64,000 nucleotides of DNA from Amycolatopsis orientalis DSM 40040 = KCTC 9412 (GCF_000478275.1 NZ_ASJB01000015.1:1-64000); one strand, 5' to 3'; positions 1-9,494 are shown, numbered from the stretch's first letter. Notes: generated by a model not told the origin, from the sequence alone. Numbers and translations are program-made.

Positions 1-93
1 GGTAGGCAAGGGGACCTTCACGGCATCGAGTCGATCACGCCACGTTTGCCTTACCTCTCAATAACCGTCGTTACCACTCACGAGACCGCAGGC

Positions 94-1485
94 TCAGCGC
101 TCTCCCCGGATGGTGCGCCGCAGCTTCGGCACCCGCTCGTGCAAAGTCCGCTCCGCCCCTCGGGCGGTCGGCTCGTAGTAGTCCCGGCCGACCAGCTCGT
201 CCGGCGGATATTGTTGCGGCAGAACACCTTCCGGCGCGTTGTGCGGGTAACGGTAGCCCTGCGCGTTGCCGAGCTTCTCCGCCCCCGCGTAGTGCCCGTC
301 ACGCAGATGCGGCGGCACCGTTCCGATCCGGCCCGACCGCACGTCGCTGAGCGCGGCGTCGATCCCGGTGATGATGGCGTTCGACTTCGGCGCCGTCGCC
401 AGGTGCACGGTCGCCTGCGCCAGCGCGAGCCGCCCTTCCGGCATCCCGATGAACTGCACCGCGTGCGCCGCGGCCACGGCCGATTGCAGTGCCGTCGGAT
501 CGGCCATGCCGATGTCCTCGCTCGCGTGCACGACCAGCCGCCGGGCGAGGAACCGCGGGTCCTCCCCCGCTTCGATCATCCGCGCCAGGTAGTGCAGCGC
601 GGCGTCCACATCGGACCCGCGGATCGACTTGATGAACGCGCTGATGACGTCGTAGTGCTGATCGCCGTCGCGGTCGTAACGCACCGCCGCCTTGTCCACT
701 GTGGACTCGACGATGGCGAGATCGATCGTCTTGGCCTCGGTCGCGCCCGCCGCGTCCGCGGCCGCCTCCAGCGCGGTCAGCGCGCGCCGGGCGTCGCCGG
801 AGGCGAGCCGCACCAGATGCGCCCGCGCGTCCTCGGTCAGCGTGAGTTCGCCGCCGAGGCCGCGTTCGTCGGTCAGCGCGCGATCGATCAGCGCGACGAT
901 GTCCTCATCGGTCAGTGGCCGCAGTTGCAGCACCAGCGACCGCGAAAGCAGCGGGGAGACGACGGAGAACGACGGGTTCTCCGTGGTGGCGGCCACCAGC
1001 AGCACCGTCCGGTCCTCGACGGCGCCGAGCAGGGCGTCCTGCTGCGTCTTGGAGAACCGGTGGACCTCGTCGATGAACAGGACGGTGTTCTCGGCGTTGT
1101 AGTTCCGGCGGCGCCGGGCCTCCTCGATGACGCCGCGCACCTCCTTCACCCCCGCCGACAGCGCCGACATCGCCACGAACCGGCGTCCGGTCGCGGCCGA
1201 GACGAGGTTCGCCAGCGTGGTCTTGCCGGTCCCCGGCGGCCCGTAGAGCAGCACGGAAGCGGGCGCGGCGCCCTCGACGAGCCGCCGCAACGGCGCGCCC
1301 TCACGCAGCAGGTGCTGCTGGCCGACGACCTCGCCGAGTGACCGCGGCCGCATCCGCACCGCCAGCGGAGAGCCCGCGGGGACAGCGGTCTCCCTCGGCT
1401 CGGCCTGCTCCGGCGGCGGCGCGAGATCGGGGTTCACGGTGAAGAGTTCGTCCTGTGCCACGGTGTCGACGGTAGCCGTACCCAC
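94..1485 (-). CDS. rarA: Replication-associated recombination ATPase RarA/MgsA
   Basis: A 463-residue AAA+ ATPase of the RarA/WRNIP1 (MgsA) family, which acts at stalled replication forks. Walker A is [12 protein letters not shown], Walker B is FIDEVHRF and the sensor-type TTENPSF motif follows; the C-terminal part has the family's oligomerisation region with the typical YPHN and Y.P......E segments. The start is a GTG without a clear ribosome site; a second in-frame GTG eight codons in is possible. It lies 19 nt downstream of the SGNH hydrolase on the same strand. Its place upstream of the aspS block matches Rv2559c of mycobacteria. Confidence 0.95.
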   Translation of the reverse strand: MGTATVDTVAQDELFTVNPDLAPPPEQAEPRETAVPAGSPLAVRMRPRSLGEVVGQQHLLREGAPLRRLVEGAAPASVLLYGPPGTGKTTLANLVSAATGRRFVAMSALSAGVKEVRGVIEEARRRRNYNAENTVLFIDEVHRFSKTQQDALLGAVEDRTVLLVAATTENPSFSVVSPLLSRSLVLQLRPLTDEDIVALIDRALTDERGLGGELTLTEDARAHLVRLASGDARRALTALEAAADAAGATEAKTIDLAIVESTVDKAAVRYDRDGDQHYDVISAFIKSIRGSDVDAALHYLARMIEAGEDPRFLARRLVVHASEDIGMADPTALQSAVAAAHAVQFIGMPEGRLALAQATVHLATAPKSNAIITGIDAALSDVRSGRIGTVPPHLRDGHYAGAEKLGNAQGYRYPHNAPEGVLPQQYPPDELVGRDYYEPTARGAERTLHERVPKLRRTIRGER

Positions 1486-1504
1486 CGACGGTTCCGGCCA
1501 CCGG

Positions 1505-2362
1505 TCAGCGCAGCCGCTCCCGGAACGAATGCCACATGATGACCGCGGCGTACGGCACGAACTCGCGGCCCCGCCGCCACACCCACGGCACGCCCTTCAG
1601 CACCAGCCAGCCGACATGCCCGGCGGTACTCGGCTCGACACCTCCCGAGCAGGTCAGGCTGACCGGACGCGGCACCGCGAACCCGGCCTCCGCGAGCCGT
1701 TCGGTGAACCCGGTCGCCAGCATCCGGTGCCCGAGTTCCGACGGGTGCAGCCGGTCGACGCTCCACGCGGTCAGGTCGTAGGCGCCGGGCAGCAGTTCGA
1801 GGTCGAGACACGGGACGCCCTCGCGCTCGACGACGCCGTCGATGGCGGCGTTCAGTTCGGCCACCCGCTCGCTCAGCGCCCGCCGCAGCGATCCCGGCAG
1901 CCGGAACACCTTGCCGTGGTCGTGATAGCGCACCGGCACCACGGTCGTGCCGACGACGGCCAGCGAGCGGATCACCTCGGTGAGGTCCGCGGCGATCCGT
2001 TCCGCGCTGAAATCGGGCCGCAGCGTGTCGTTCATCCCCGCCACGACGAGCGCGACGTCCGGGCGGTGCGCCACCGCCGCGGGCAGCTGCTTCGTCAGCA
2101 CGCAGCCCATCCGCGCTCCGGTGAACGACGGGTTCAGGTAGCCGTCCGGTTCGACGCCCAGCGCCTCGGCGACGAGCGGGCCGACCCCGCGCCAGCCGCC
2201 CCGGTTCGGCAGCGGGTCACCCAGGCCCACGGCGGTGGAATCGCCGAGCACGACCAGTCTGCGGGCGGACCGGGGCACACCGGTGAGCGGCGGGAGGAGG
2301 GATTGGTCGGGTTCGGGACTCGGAGTGACTTCGACACTGATCACGGTCACGGTAGCCACCAT
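1505..2362 (-). CDS. SGNH/GDSL-family hydrolase
   Basis: A 285-residue esterase-type protein. The SGNH blocks are visible: GDSTAVG near residues 40-46 (nucleophile Ser), an Arg/Gly-rich block [10 protein letters not shown] (block III Asn) and [10 protein letters not shown] near the C-terminus (catalytic Asp and His). No signal peptide is apparent, so it is probably cytoplasmic. Substrate cannot be told; relatives remove acyl or acetyl groups from lipids or sugars. It is read in the same direction as rarA with a short gap. Confidence 0.85.
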   Translation of the reverse strand: MVATVTVISVEVTPSPEPDQSLLPPLTGVPRSARRLVVLGDSTAVGLGDPLPNRGGWRGVGPLVAEALGVEPDGYLNPSFTGARMGCVLTKQLPAAVAHRPDVALVVAGMNDTLRPDFSAERIAADLTEVIRSLAVVGTTVVPVRYHDHGKVFRLPGSLRRALSERVAELNAAIDGVVEREGVPCLDLELLPGAYDLTAWSVDRLHPSELGHRMLATGFTERLAEAGFAVPRPVSLTCSGGVEPSTAGHVGWLVLKGVPWVWRRGREFVPYAAVIMWHSFRERLR

Positions 2363-2437
2363 CGGCCACGCAGACTCACCAGCGGTGATGCCTGGGTAAC
2401 GCGACGAGGACGGTCGAGCGAAAAGTCCGTGCGGCGG

Positions 2438-3619
2438 TTACCGGAACGCGGGGTAGAACGCGAGATCCGCGTGCGGCCCCAGCCGGGCGCCGAGCGCCGC
2501 GGCGACCCGGGTGGCGTGCTCGGAGATGTCCGTCAGGCGGGCCCGCAGCGAGTGCTTGGCCAGCTCGCGCCACCAGGTCACCAGCGCGGCCTCCCGGCTG
2601 ATCGGCGTGGCGTGCCGGTCCAGGTCCAGCTCCGGGAGGATCTCCCAGGTGATGAACCACAGCAGCAGCAACTGACCGTCCATCAGGTGTTCGGCCAGCG
2701 CGTCCTCGTCCGCGAGCGCGGGCCATACCGAGACGACCTCGGCCCGCCAGGCCGCGATCATCGCCTCGCTCATCCCCGGCGGCAGCGCCAGCGCGTCCGG
2801 GCAGGACGCGAACGGCAGCCGCAGGTACGCCGCGTCCATCAGCGTGCTGCGCACCCGGCCGCGTTCGAAATCGAGGAAGCGCACCCCGCCGGTGGTCACG
2901 AGGTTGTTGTCCGGGCTGAGGTCGACCGGGCTGAACGCGCGATAGGACGGTGAACCGGCCCGCTCCGCGACCTCCATGACCCGTCTCTGCACCGGCTCCG
3001 GTGTCTCGACGTCGAGCAGTTCCTCCAGCAGCCCCGGCAGTTGCGCGCACACCGCGGGCAGCGGCACGTCCTCGTTCTTGACCGGGCCGCCGAGACGGCG
3101 CAGCAGCGCGTTGAAATCGGCCTCGCGGCTCGCGGTGCTCGCGTGCAGCCTGCCGAGCGACCGGGCCCAGGACAACAGCGCTCGTTCGGCGCCGCGGGCG
3201 TCACGCGCGTGGAGCTTGTCGTGCAGCGTCGGGACGCCGCCGAGGTCCTCGATCACCAGGACGCGGTCGCGGCCGTCGTGCGCCAGCAGTTCCGGGCACA
3301 TCCGGTCCTCCGGGGCGAGCGCGGTGAACAGCTGGTAGCTGACCGCCTCCTGCGCGAAGGGATCGGGCCGCCCGGCCTCGGGTGGGTCGGGGTAGTGCTT
3401 GATGACCAGGGTCCGCGGCAGGGCGAACGGAGAGGTCGCCACCCGCGCCCGCACGACCGTCGCCGGACCGCTCCCGGCGAGGTCTTCGGGGGCGACGAGG
3501 GTGATCGCGCTGCCGAATCGGCGCGAAAGAACCGCCTCACCGGCAGCGACCGCCGCCGCGACGCCCAGGGTTTCGGCTCCGACTGTCGAATCATCGGCAG
3601 AGGAGGTATCGACTGTCAT
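2438..3619 (-). CDS. Phosphotransferase (APH/protein-kinase-like fold)
   Basis: 393 residues. The C-terminal half has a kinase-like loop VDLSPDNNL followed by FLDFERG, equivalents of the catalytic HxDxxxxN loop and the DFG-type metal motif of aminoglycoside/choline phosphotransferases; the usual His before the Asp is replaced (SPVD). The N-terminal lobe carries VIEDLGG. The ATG at 3619 was chosen over an upstream in-frame ATG because the upstream 21 residues are not protein-like. Substrate unknown; most such genes in actinomycetes are not resistance genes. Confidence 0.75.
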   Translation of the reverse strand: MTVDTSSADDSTVGAETLGVAAAVAAGEAVLSRRFGSAITLVAPEDLAGSGPATVVRARVATSPFALPRTLVIKHYPDPPEAGRPDPFAQEAVSYQLFTALAPEDRMCPELLAHDGRDRVLVIEDLGGVPTLHDKLHARDARGAERALLSWARSLGRLHASTASREADFNALLRRLGGPVKNEDVPLPAVCAQLPGLLEELLDVETPEPVQRRVMEVAERAGSPSYRAFSPVDLSPDNNLVTTGGVRFLDFERGRVRSTLMDAAYLRLPFASCPDALALPPGMSEAMIAAWRAEVVSVWPALADEDALAEHLMDGQLLLLWFITWEILPELDLDRHATPISREAALVTWWRELAKHSLRARLTDISEHATRVAAALGARLGPHADLAFYPAFR

Positions 3620-3698
3620 TGCCACCGACCCTACTCGTGACTGAGCAACCATGACCACTGAGATCCGGGCAATCGCGCGCACTGGCGCGATCTGGGAC

Positions 3699-4640
3699 TC
3701 ATCCGCGTGAAAGCGGACGTTCCGTCACCCTCGAACGTTGCCCACGACGGCGCAATGTCAGCACAATGGCCGCAGCTGCAACGATTCCGATGAGATTGAC
3801 CAGCAGCTGACCGGCCGAATAAAGGCACCGTTCCCACTGACCGGCAACCGCGGCGACCACCGCGTAGCCTGCCGCGGGCACCGTGGTCACCGAGATGAAC
3901 ACCCCCACGAGCGCGGCCGATTTGGCCGACGTCATGGAAAGCATCCCCGCCGCACCCGCCAGCAGCGCGACGACCAGTGACGCGATCCCCACCTTGTAAA
4001 CGAAATCGACTTCGTGGTTGTCCGCGAGCGTGCTCACCTCGAGCACTCCGGTCGCGTTGCCCACCAGCACAACGCCGAGCGTGATCACCATCGCGATCGG
4101 GAATCCGCCGAGCAGCGCGACCCCGCCCTGCTTCACCAGATCCCCCCGGCGCAGCACCAGCCCCACCGCGATCGCGGCGAGCGGGCCGAATTCCGGGCCC
4201 ACCACCATCGCGCCGACGATGGTGACCGACGAGTTCGTGATCACCCCGACCGAAGCCAACAGGCACGCGATGGTCAGGAACGCCTGGAAGGTCCAGGTGA
4301 GCCGGGACTCCTCGCCGCTGCGGCCGACGAGTTCCTGCCACACCACCGCGTCCGCGCCCTCACCGGGCGCGTCCTCCTCGGCCCTGTCCGCGGCGTCGGA
4401 CACCGCGGTGTCCAGCGCTTCCAAGGTGATCCCGCCGGTGTGGTCGAGGTCGAGCCCGCACAGCGACTCGATGATCTCGTCGGTCGCCTCGCGGGCGATG
4501 TCCGCCTCGATCAGATCGCCCTCGGGCGCGATCGCGACCCCGGGATGCACGACGAGATGCGCGGTGCCCGAATGCGCCCGCAGGATCCGGATCGCTTCCG
4601 CGGTCCGGTCCGGCGGGCACACGGCCCTGAGGTGGAGCAT
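3699..4640 (-). CDS. DUF389 multi-pass membrane protein
   Basis: 313 residues. Residues 1 to about 110 form a soluble acidic domain; from about 115 there are roughly six hydrophobic segments, with the family hallmark GAMVVGPEFGPLAAI. The biochemical role of DUF389 proteins is not established. Its ATG overlaps the aspS stop by one base (TGATG), so the two are translationally coupled, the same arrangement as Rv2571c-Rv2572c in mycobacteria. Confidence 0.88.
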   Translation of the reverse strand: MLHLRAVCPPDRTAEAIRILRAHSGTAHLVVHPGVAIAPEGDLIEADIAREATDEIIESLCGLDLDHTGGITLEALDTAVSDAADRAEEDAPGEGADAVVWQELVGRSGEESRLTWTFQAFLTIACLLASVGVITNSSVTIVGAMVVGPEFGPLAAIAVGLVLRRGDLVKQGGVALLGGFPIAMVITLGVVLVGNATGVLEVSTLADNHEVDFVYKVGIASLVVALLAGAAGMLSMTSAKSAALVGVFISVTTVPAAGYAVVAAVAGQWERCLYSAGQLLVNLIGIVAAAAIVLTLRRRGQRSRVTERPLSRG

Positions 4641-6412
4641 CAGTTCTTCACGGGCGGCACGGGCTTGGCGTCGATGCCCGCCTCCTTGCGCTGCTCCGGC
4701 GTGATCGCCGCCGGGGCCGCGGTCAGCGGGTCGAACCCGCCGCCGGTCTTCGGGAAGGCGATCACGTCACGCAGGGAATCGGCCTTGGCCAGCAGCATGA
4801 CGATCCGGTCCCAGCCGAACGCGATACCGCCGTGCGGCGGCGGGCCGAAGGCGAAGGCGTCGAGCAGGAAGCCGAACTTCTCCTGCGCCTCCTCCTCGGA
4901 GAGGCCCATCAGCTCGAAGACCTGCTTCTGCAGCTCCTGCTGGTGGATACGGATCGAGCCGCCGCCGATCTCGTTGCCGTTGCAGACGATGTCGTAGGCG
5001 TAGGCGAGCGCGCCGCCCGGATCGTCGGCGAGCTTGCCGATCCACTCCGGGGTCGGCGAGGTGAAGGCGTGGTGCAGGGCCTTCCACTTGCCGCTGCCGA
5101 CGGCGACGTCGTCGGACTCCTCGGCGGAGATGAACATCGGGAAGTCGACGACCCACACGAACGACCAGGCGTTCTCGTCGATCAGGCCGAGCCTGCTCCC
5201 GATCTCCAGCCGGGTGGCGCCGAGCAGCGAACGCGCGTCGGCGGGCTTGCCCGCGGCGAAGAAGACGCAGTCGCCGGGCTTGGCGCCGGCGGCTTCGGCG
5301 ACGGTCTCCCGCTCCTTCTCCGACAGGTTCTTCGCGACCGGCCCGCCGAGCGTGCCGTCCTCGTTGACCAGGATGTAGGCGAGCCCGCGGTGACCGCGCT
5401 GCTTGGCGAAGTCCTGCCAGGCGTCGAGGGTGCGGCGCGGCTGGTCGGCCCCGCCCGCCATCACGACGGCGCCGACGTACGGCGCCTGGAAGACGCGGAA
5501 CGGCGTGTCGGCGAAGAACGCCGTCATGTCGGTGAGTTCGAGGTCGAAGCGCAGGTCCGGCTTGTCCGAGCCGTACTTCTCCATCGCCTCGGCGTAGGTG
5601 ATGCGCCGGAAGGGCCGCGGGATCTCGGCGCCGACCAGCTTCCACAGCGCGGTGACGATGTCCTCGCCGAGCGCGATGACGTCGTCCTGCTCGACGAAGC
5701 TCATCTCGATGTCGAGCTGGGTGAACTCCGGCTGCCGGTCGGCGCGGAAGTCCTCGTCCCGGTAGCAGCGCGCGATCTGGTAGTACCGCTCGAGCCCGCC
5801 GACCATGAGCAGCTGCTTGAACAGCTGCGGCGACTGCGGGAGCGCGTACCAGGAGCCGGGCTTGAGGCGGGCCGGGACCAGGAAGTCGCGGGCGCCCTCG
5901 GGGGTGGAACGGGTCATGGTCGGGGTCTCGACCTCGACGAAGTCCTGCGCGTGCAACACCTCGCGGGCGGCCCGGTTGACCTCGCTGCGCAGGCGCATCG
6001 CGGCGGCGGGGCCGCTGCGGCGCAGGTCGAGGTAGCGGTGCTTGAGGCGCACCTCCTCGCCGACGTCGACCCGGTCGTCGATCGGGAACGGCAGCACGGC
6101 GGCCTCGGACAGCACCTCGAGCTCGGTGGCCAGCACCTCGATCTCGCCGGTGGGGATCTCGGTGTTGGCGTTGCCCTCGGGGCGCTTCGACACCTCGCCG
6201 ACGATGCGGACGCAGTACTCCGACCGCAGCTGGTGCGCGCGCTCGGCCATCTCGCCCTCGCGGAAGACGACCTGGCTCACGCCGCTGGCGTCGCGCAGAT
6301 CGATGAAGATGACGCCGCCGTGATCGCGCCGCCGGGCCACCCATCCGGTGAGGGTGACCGTCTGACCGGCGTGCTCGGCACGCAAGGTGCCGGCTTTGTG
6401 GGTGCGAAGCAC
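4640..6412 (-). CDS. aspS: Aspartyl-tRNA synthetase
   Basis: A 590-residue class IIb synthetase of bacterial type, attaching Asp to tRNA-Asp (and probably also tRNA-Asn, as in other actinobacteria). The N-terminal OB-fold anticodon domain covers about residues 1-105. Motif 2 is [18 protein letters not shown], a GAD-type insertion sits in the middle, and motif 3 is [12 protein letters not shown]. Full length for the family. First gene of a unit with the DUF389 gene. Confidence 0.98.
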   Translation of the reverse strand: MLRTHKAGTLRAEHAGQTVTLTGWVARRRDHGGVIFIDLRDASGVSQVVFREGEMAERAHQLRSEYCVRIVGEVSKRPEGNANTEIPTGEIEVLATELEVLSEAAVLPFPIDDRVDVGEEVRLKHRYLDLRRSGPAAAMRLRSEVNRAAREVLHAQDFVEVETPTMTRSTPEGARDFLVPARLKPGSWYALPQSPQLFKQLLMVGGLERYYQIARCYRDEDFRADRQPEFTQLDIEMSFVEQDDVIALGEDIVTALWKLVGAEIPRPFRRITYAEAMEKYGSDKPDLRFDLELTDMTAFFADTPFRVFQAPYVGAVVMAGGADQPRRTLDAWQDFAKQRGHRGLAYILVNEDGTLGGPVAKNLSEKERETVAEAAGAKPGDCVFFAAGKPADARSLLGATRLEIGSRLGLIDENAWSFVWVVDFPMFISAEESDDVAVGSGKWKALHHAFTSPTPEWIGKLADDPGGALAYAYDIVCNGNEIGGGSIRIHQQELQKQVFELMGLSEEEAQEKFGFLLDAFAFGPPPHGGIAFGWDRIVMLLAKADSLRDVIAFPKTGGGFDPLTAAPAAITPEQRKEAGIDAKPVPPVKN

Positions 6413-6540
6413 TGCGGGTGCTCTCCTTCGGCATCACGTTCTGCGATTCGGCGGCGCCGCGGTTCGGCTGCTCTGCGCCAACGTCAAAGGCTAACGAATC
6501 GTCCCCGCTGTCTCGCCACCAGGTACAAACCGGGCGCCGC

Positions 6541-7122
6541 TCAGATCGTCGGCCAGGCCTCCAGCGCGGCGACCATGCGCCGGGTGTGCGCCAGATAGTC
6601 GGGGACGGACAGGACACGGCCGTCGATGTTCTCCAGCAGCCAGCCGGCCGCGGCCTCCTTGGAGGCGAAGAACTGCGTGCAGACCAGCGCCTCGACGTAG
6701 TCCGGGCCGAGGGTGAGGTCGATTCCGGGCAGCCTCGACGCGGCGACGACGGCGTGCGGCGGATCGACGCTCAGCACCCTGTCCCGGGTGAAGTGGACGC
6801 GGACGCGCGCGCCGGTGGCCGGGCAGACCGAATCCGCGTGCACGGGTTCGCCGGTGGCGATGGCCAGTAGGAACAGGTCCACCCGGTACCGGTCGGAGGC
6901 CGGGCGGTCCGCCGAGCCGGGACGCGGGCCGCGGTCCATGAGGACCAGGCCGTCGCGGATGACGAAACCCATCAGGTCCATCAGCCGGTGTGCCTCGCCG
7001 GGATCGAGGCCGACGGTCGCGGCGAGTCTGCCGATGGCGATGGGATGCCGTCCCGCCCTGGTCAGCTTGGTCGCGGCCCAGGCGATGCGAACAGCGGCGG
7101 TGCGGTCCGTCCGGGTGGTCAC
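6541..7122 (-). CDS. MerB-like (alkylmercury lyase fold) protein without catalytic Cys
   Basis: 193 residues from a GTG five bases after GGAGG; the GTG two codons upstream overlaps that ribosome site and is less likely. Residues 10-60 look like the winged-helix part of MerB, and residues 95-175 match its core: CPATGARV (C100) and TQFFASKEAAAGW. The catalytic Cys-x-x-Asp of MerB, which precedes the CPATG block by about 20 residues, is absent (the stretch reads RVDLFLLAIATG), and the second catalytic Cys is shifted by one position (C148). No mer genes are nearby. I infer the fold without the C-Hg cleavage activity. Confidence 0.7.
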   Translation of the reverse strand: MTTRTDRTAAVRIAWAATKLTRAGRHPIAIGRLAATVGLDPGEAHRLMDLMGFVIRDGLVLMDRGPRPGSADRPASDRYRVDLFLLAIATGEPVHADSVCPATGARVRVHFTRDRVLSVDPPHAVVAASRLPGIDLTLGPDYVEALVCTQFFASKEAAAGWLLENIDGRVLSVPDYLAHTRRMVAALEAWPTI

Positions 7123-7269
7123 AGGCACCTCCTCGCCTTCGTACCTTCGAGATTAAGCACGAAAGGGAATTCCGCCAAGTGACTAAGCCGAACGGCCGAA
7201 TTCGTTGGGAAGAGAGGGAAATCCCGGTTGACAGGCTCTGTTGCGGAGGGGTGGCCATGGGTCGGGCGT

Positions 7270-7350
7270 GGCTGAAGGGGCCTTTCCTCTCATCTCATGC
7301 GGCGAAGGGCGCTTTCCCCGCATGAGATGAGAGGAAAGCGCCCTTCAGCC
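7270..7350. repeat. Family-A intergenic palindrome (A1)
   Basis: An inverted repeat with 33-nt arms (7270-7302 and 7318-7350, two mismatches) around a 15-nt loop. The arms contain the recurring GAAGGGGCCTTTCC-type core. Related palindromes occur at about 14.8, 21.7, 31.1, 31.9, 53.3 and 56.1 kb. Here it separates two co-directional genes. Confidence 0.85.
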
Positions 7351-7392
7351 CCCGCCGAAACCCTCAGGCTGCTCACGCATCTAGAGGACTGA

Positions 7393-7422
7393 ATGCGGTA
7401 GTTGCGCGCGCAAGTACCGCAT
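7393..7422. repeat. Family-B palindrome (B1)
   Basis: Arms ATGCGGTAGTTGCGC and GCGCAAGTACCGCAT with one G-G mismatch, flanked by the family's AGAGGACT on both sides. The same core recurs near 9.5, 36.3 and 47.5 kb. Confidence 0.85.
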
Positions 7423-7535
7423 CCAGAGGACTAAACGCGGAGGGTGGCGGCCAGCGCGGCGGCTTCGGCCGCGGCGGCATCGACACCGGCGACGCCGTCG
7501 AGGACGGGTCACAAAGGCTCAGGGTGACAAAGGCG

Positions 7536-9446
7536 TCAGTGGAGCTTGAGCTGTTCGGCGGCCGGGGCGATGCTCCCGGGCTCCTCGGTTCGCTGCACGG
7601 GCATCGACACCTGCATCCGCTCGTCGTCCGGACGGGACCCGAAGCCGTGCCGGCGCAGCAACGGCCCGACCCGCGCGCCGAGCCGCTCCCGATAGGACTT
7701 GGGCAGATAAGCGCCGCGCGCGTACAGCTCGCGGTATTTCGGCACCAGCTCCGGATGTTCCCGGCCGAGCCAGCGCGCGAACCATTCCCGCGCACCCGGC
7801 CGCAGATGCAACGGGAGGACGGTGACCCGGGTGGCGCCGACGTCGGCCAGCCTGGCGAACAACGCGTCGAGCGCCTCCGCGGTGTCGGTCAGATAAGGCA
7901 GCACGGGGGCGACGAGCACCGAACACGGGAGCCCGGCGTCCCGCGCCTTGCGGATCAGGTCGAGTCTCGCGCGCGGGCTCGGCGTCCCCGGTTCGAGACG
8001 GCGTTGCAGGTCCTCGTCCAGCAGCGCCAGCGAGATCGCCAGCCCGGCCGGCACGTCCTTCGCCACCGATTCCAGCAGCGGCAGGTCCCTGGTCAGCACG
8101 GTCCCCTTGGTCAGGATGGACAGCGGGGTGCCGGAATCCGCCAGCGCGGTGATGATGCGCGGCATCAACTTGTACCGGCCTTCGGCGCGCTGGTAGGGAT
8201 CGGTGTTCGTGCCCATCGCGACGTGCTCGCGCGTCCAGCCGGGGCGCCGCAGTTGCGCGGTCAGTACCTCGGGCGCGTTGACCTTCACGACCACCTGCGT
8301 GTCGAAATCCCGGCCCGCGTCGAAATCCAGGTACGTGTGGGTGTTCCGCGCGAAGCAGTTGTGCGTGACCATGCCGTCGGCGATGAAGTCGCCGGTGCCG
8401 GTGGTGATGTCGAACAGTGGCAGTTCGATGCCGAGCGCCTCGACGGACGAGACCTTCCGTCTGGTCCGGCCGATCGCGAGGCCGTCGAGCGACCGTTTCC
8501 AGCGGACGGCGGGATCGGCGAGGTGGAAGAAGCGCATCTCCTCCGCCGGGCCGCCGAGCAGTTGCACCGTCCACAACGGACGGAACTTGGGGTTTTCGCT
8601 ACGCACGTGCCGGAAACCGAAGTTGTCGAGGGCGGCACAGAAGGTCGAGACGATGTCGTGTTCGTCGTGGGTGACCCGCAGCGCGCCGTGCCGGTAGCCA
8701 CCGGCGAGATCGAACAGCCCGGCCAGGAATCCGCGCTGCCAATGAGAATCCGGGGACGGCGGCACCTGCACGAAGCCGACCGACGCGCCGAAGTCGGGCA
8801 GGTAGCCGAGCGCACGGTCCGCGGCGTCCTTCTCGGCCGAGAAGCCGCCGGAGCGCAACATTCCGCAGAGGTATCCGGCGCGGTACCCGATGGTGTCGTC
8901 GGGGGTGCGGGTGAGCTTCCCGACCCCGACGAGTTCCGTGCCCCCGACCAGATGCGGCCGCTGCGCCGCGCCGAAACGGGTGCCGGTGACGTGTTTCCAG
9001 CCGCGGCCGGTGAGGAACCGGTGATCGCCACTGGCCACTATGGACGTTCCGTCGTCGAGGGTCAGGCGGTAGGCCGGTTTGAGCGTCGACCAGTGCGCGA
9101 GGACGGTGGTGGGCACCAGGCGCCGCCCCGCGCCGCGCCCGCGCGTCCCGTAGATCTCGTCGCCGGGCGCCAGTTCCGCCAGCGGCTTCGTCCGGCCGTC
9201 GGCCATCAGGACCGGCGTATCGCCCGCGAGGCAGTACGTACACGCGTGAGAACAGCCGCGGTACGGGTTCACCGTCCAGCCGAACGGGACACCCGAGCCC
9301 TCGGGCACCTTGTTCAGCACGGATTTGGCGTACACCTCGTGAAAGGTGACGCCGTCGAATTCGGGCGCGCGGACCGTGCGCAGCAACCCGTCCATTCCGG
9401 GCAGGACCGGCTCGCCGCCGTCCGCCCGCTGTCGATCCCATCGCAC
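7536..9446 (-). CDS. Rv2578c-family radical SAM protein containing an intein
   Basis: 636 residues including a 292-residue intein; without it the host is 344 residues, the usual length. The radical SAM 4Fe-4S motif CSHACTYC (C65, C69 and the Cys joined by splicing) is split by the intein just before its last Cys; the host continues with CFARNTHTYLDFD. GTG 9446 (MRWDRQR) is preferred to ATG 9464 because family members begin M-R-W and the ATG lies inside a LexA box. Two LexA boxes upstream indicate SOS control, as reported for Rv2578c in M. tuberculosis. It resembles spore-photoproduct-lyase-like radical SAM proteins; the reaction is unknown. Confidence 0.9.
   Translation of the reverse strand: MRWDRQRADGGEPVLPGMDGLLRTVRAPEFDGVTFHEVYAKSVLNKVPEGSGVPFGWTVNPYRGCSHACTYCLAGDTPVLMADGRTKPLAELAPGDEIYGTRGRGAGRRLVPTTVLAHWSTLKPAYRLTLDDGTSIVASGDHRFLTGRGWKHVTGTRFGAAQRPHLVGGTELVGVGKLTRTPDDTIGYRAGYLCGMLRSGGFSAEKDAADRALGYLPDFGASVGFVQVPPSPDSHWQRGFLAGLFDLAGGYRHGALRVTHDEHDIVSTFCAALDNFGFRHVRSENPKFRPLWTVQLLGGPAEEMRFFHLADPAVRWKRSLDGLAIGRTRRKVSSVEALGIELPLFDITTGTGDFIADGMVTHNCFARNTHTYLDFDAGRDFDTQVVVKVNAPEVLTAQLRRPGWTREHVAMGTNTDPYQRAEGRYKLMPRIITALADSGTPLSILTKGTVLTRDLPLLESVAKDVPAGLAISLALLDEDLQRRLEPGTPSPRARLDLIRKARDAGLPCSVLVAPVLPYLTDTAEALDALFARLADVGATRVTVLPLHLRPGAREWFARWLGREHPELVPKYRELYARGAYLPKSYRERLGARVGPLLRRHGFGSRPDDERMQVSMPVQRTEEPGSIAPAAEQLKLH
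8358..9233 (-). other. Intein with degenerate LAGLIDADG domain
   Basis: Residues 72-363 of the precursor. It begins Cys-Leu-Ala-Gly-Asp-Thr (block A), has SGDHRFLT as block B, FDITTGTGDFIADGMVTHN as the C-terminal blocks with the penultimate His and terminal Asn, and is followed by Cys+1: all residues needed for protein splicing are present. Two LAGLIDADG-like motifs are degenerate: GYLCGMLRSGG (no acidic residue) and FLAGLFDLAGG (one Asp kept, the catalytic-position Asp replaced by Ala). I infer splicing-competent but homing-inactive. Base composition is like the host gene, so the insertion is old. Confidence 0.92.
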
Positions 9447-9454
9447 CCGGCCAG

Positions 9455-9470
9455 TCGAACACATGTTCTA
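9455..9470. promoter_or_regulatory. LexA/SOS box (proximal)
   Basis: TCGAACACATGTTCTA on the plus strand, one mismatch from the actinobacterial LexA consensus TCGAAC-N4-GTTCGA. It lies 9 nt upstream of the GTG start of the radical SAM gene. Confidence 0.75.
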
Positions 9471-9478
9471 GACAAGTG

Positions 9479-9494
9479 TCAAACACCTGTTCGA
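9479..9494. promoter_or_regulatory. LexA/SOS box (distal)
   Basis: TCAAACACCTGTTCGA, one mismatch from TCGAAC-N4-GTTCGA. Its centre is 24 bp from the proximal box, about two helical turns, which would suit cooperative LexA binding. Confidence 0.75.

Larger units (their letters stand above)
7123..7535. other. 413-bp intergenic stretch with two palindromes
   Basis: Between the radical SAM gene and the MerB-like gene, both on the minus strand. It holds one family-A palindrome (7270-7350), one family-B palindrome (7393-7422) and, between 7431 and 7535, a minus-strand reading frame in phase with the radical SAM gene whose Ala-rich translation looks coding-like but has no start. I see no gene here. 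Confidence 0.7.

Noticed and set aside
46..1341. 431-residue plus-strand open frame
   Set aside because: Antisense to rarA with Arg/His-rich, low-complexity composition typical of GC-rich shadow frames.
2438..3619. Aminoglycoside resistance gene
   Set aside because: Only the general phosphotransferase fold is present; the catalytic His is replaced and nothing in the context points to resistance.
6541..7122. Mercury resistance gene merB
   Set aside because: The catalytic Cys-x-x-Asp is missing and no merA, merR or transporter gene is near.
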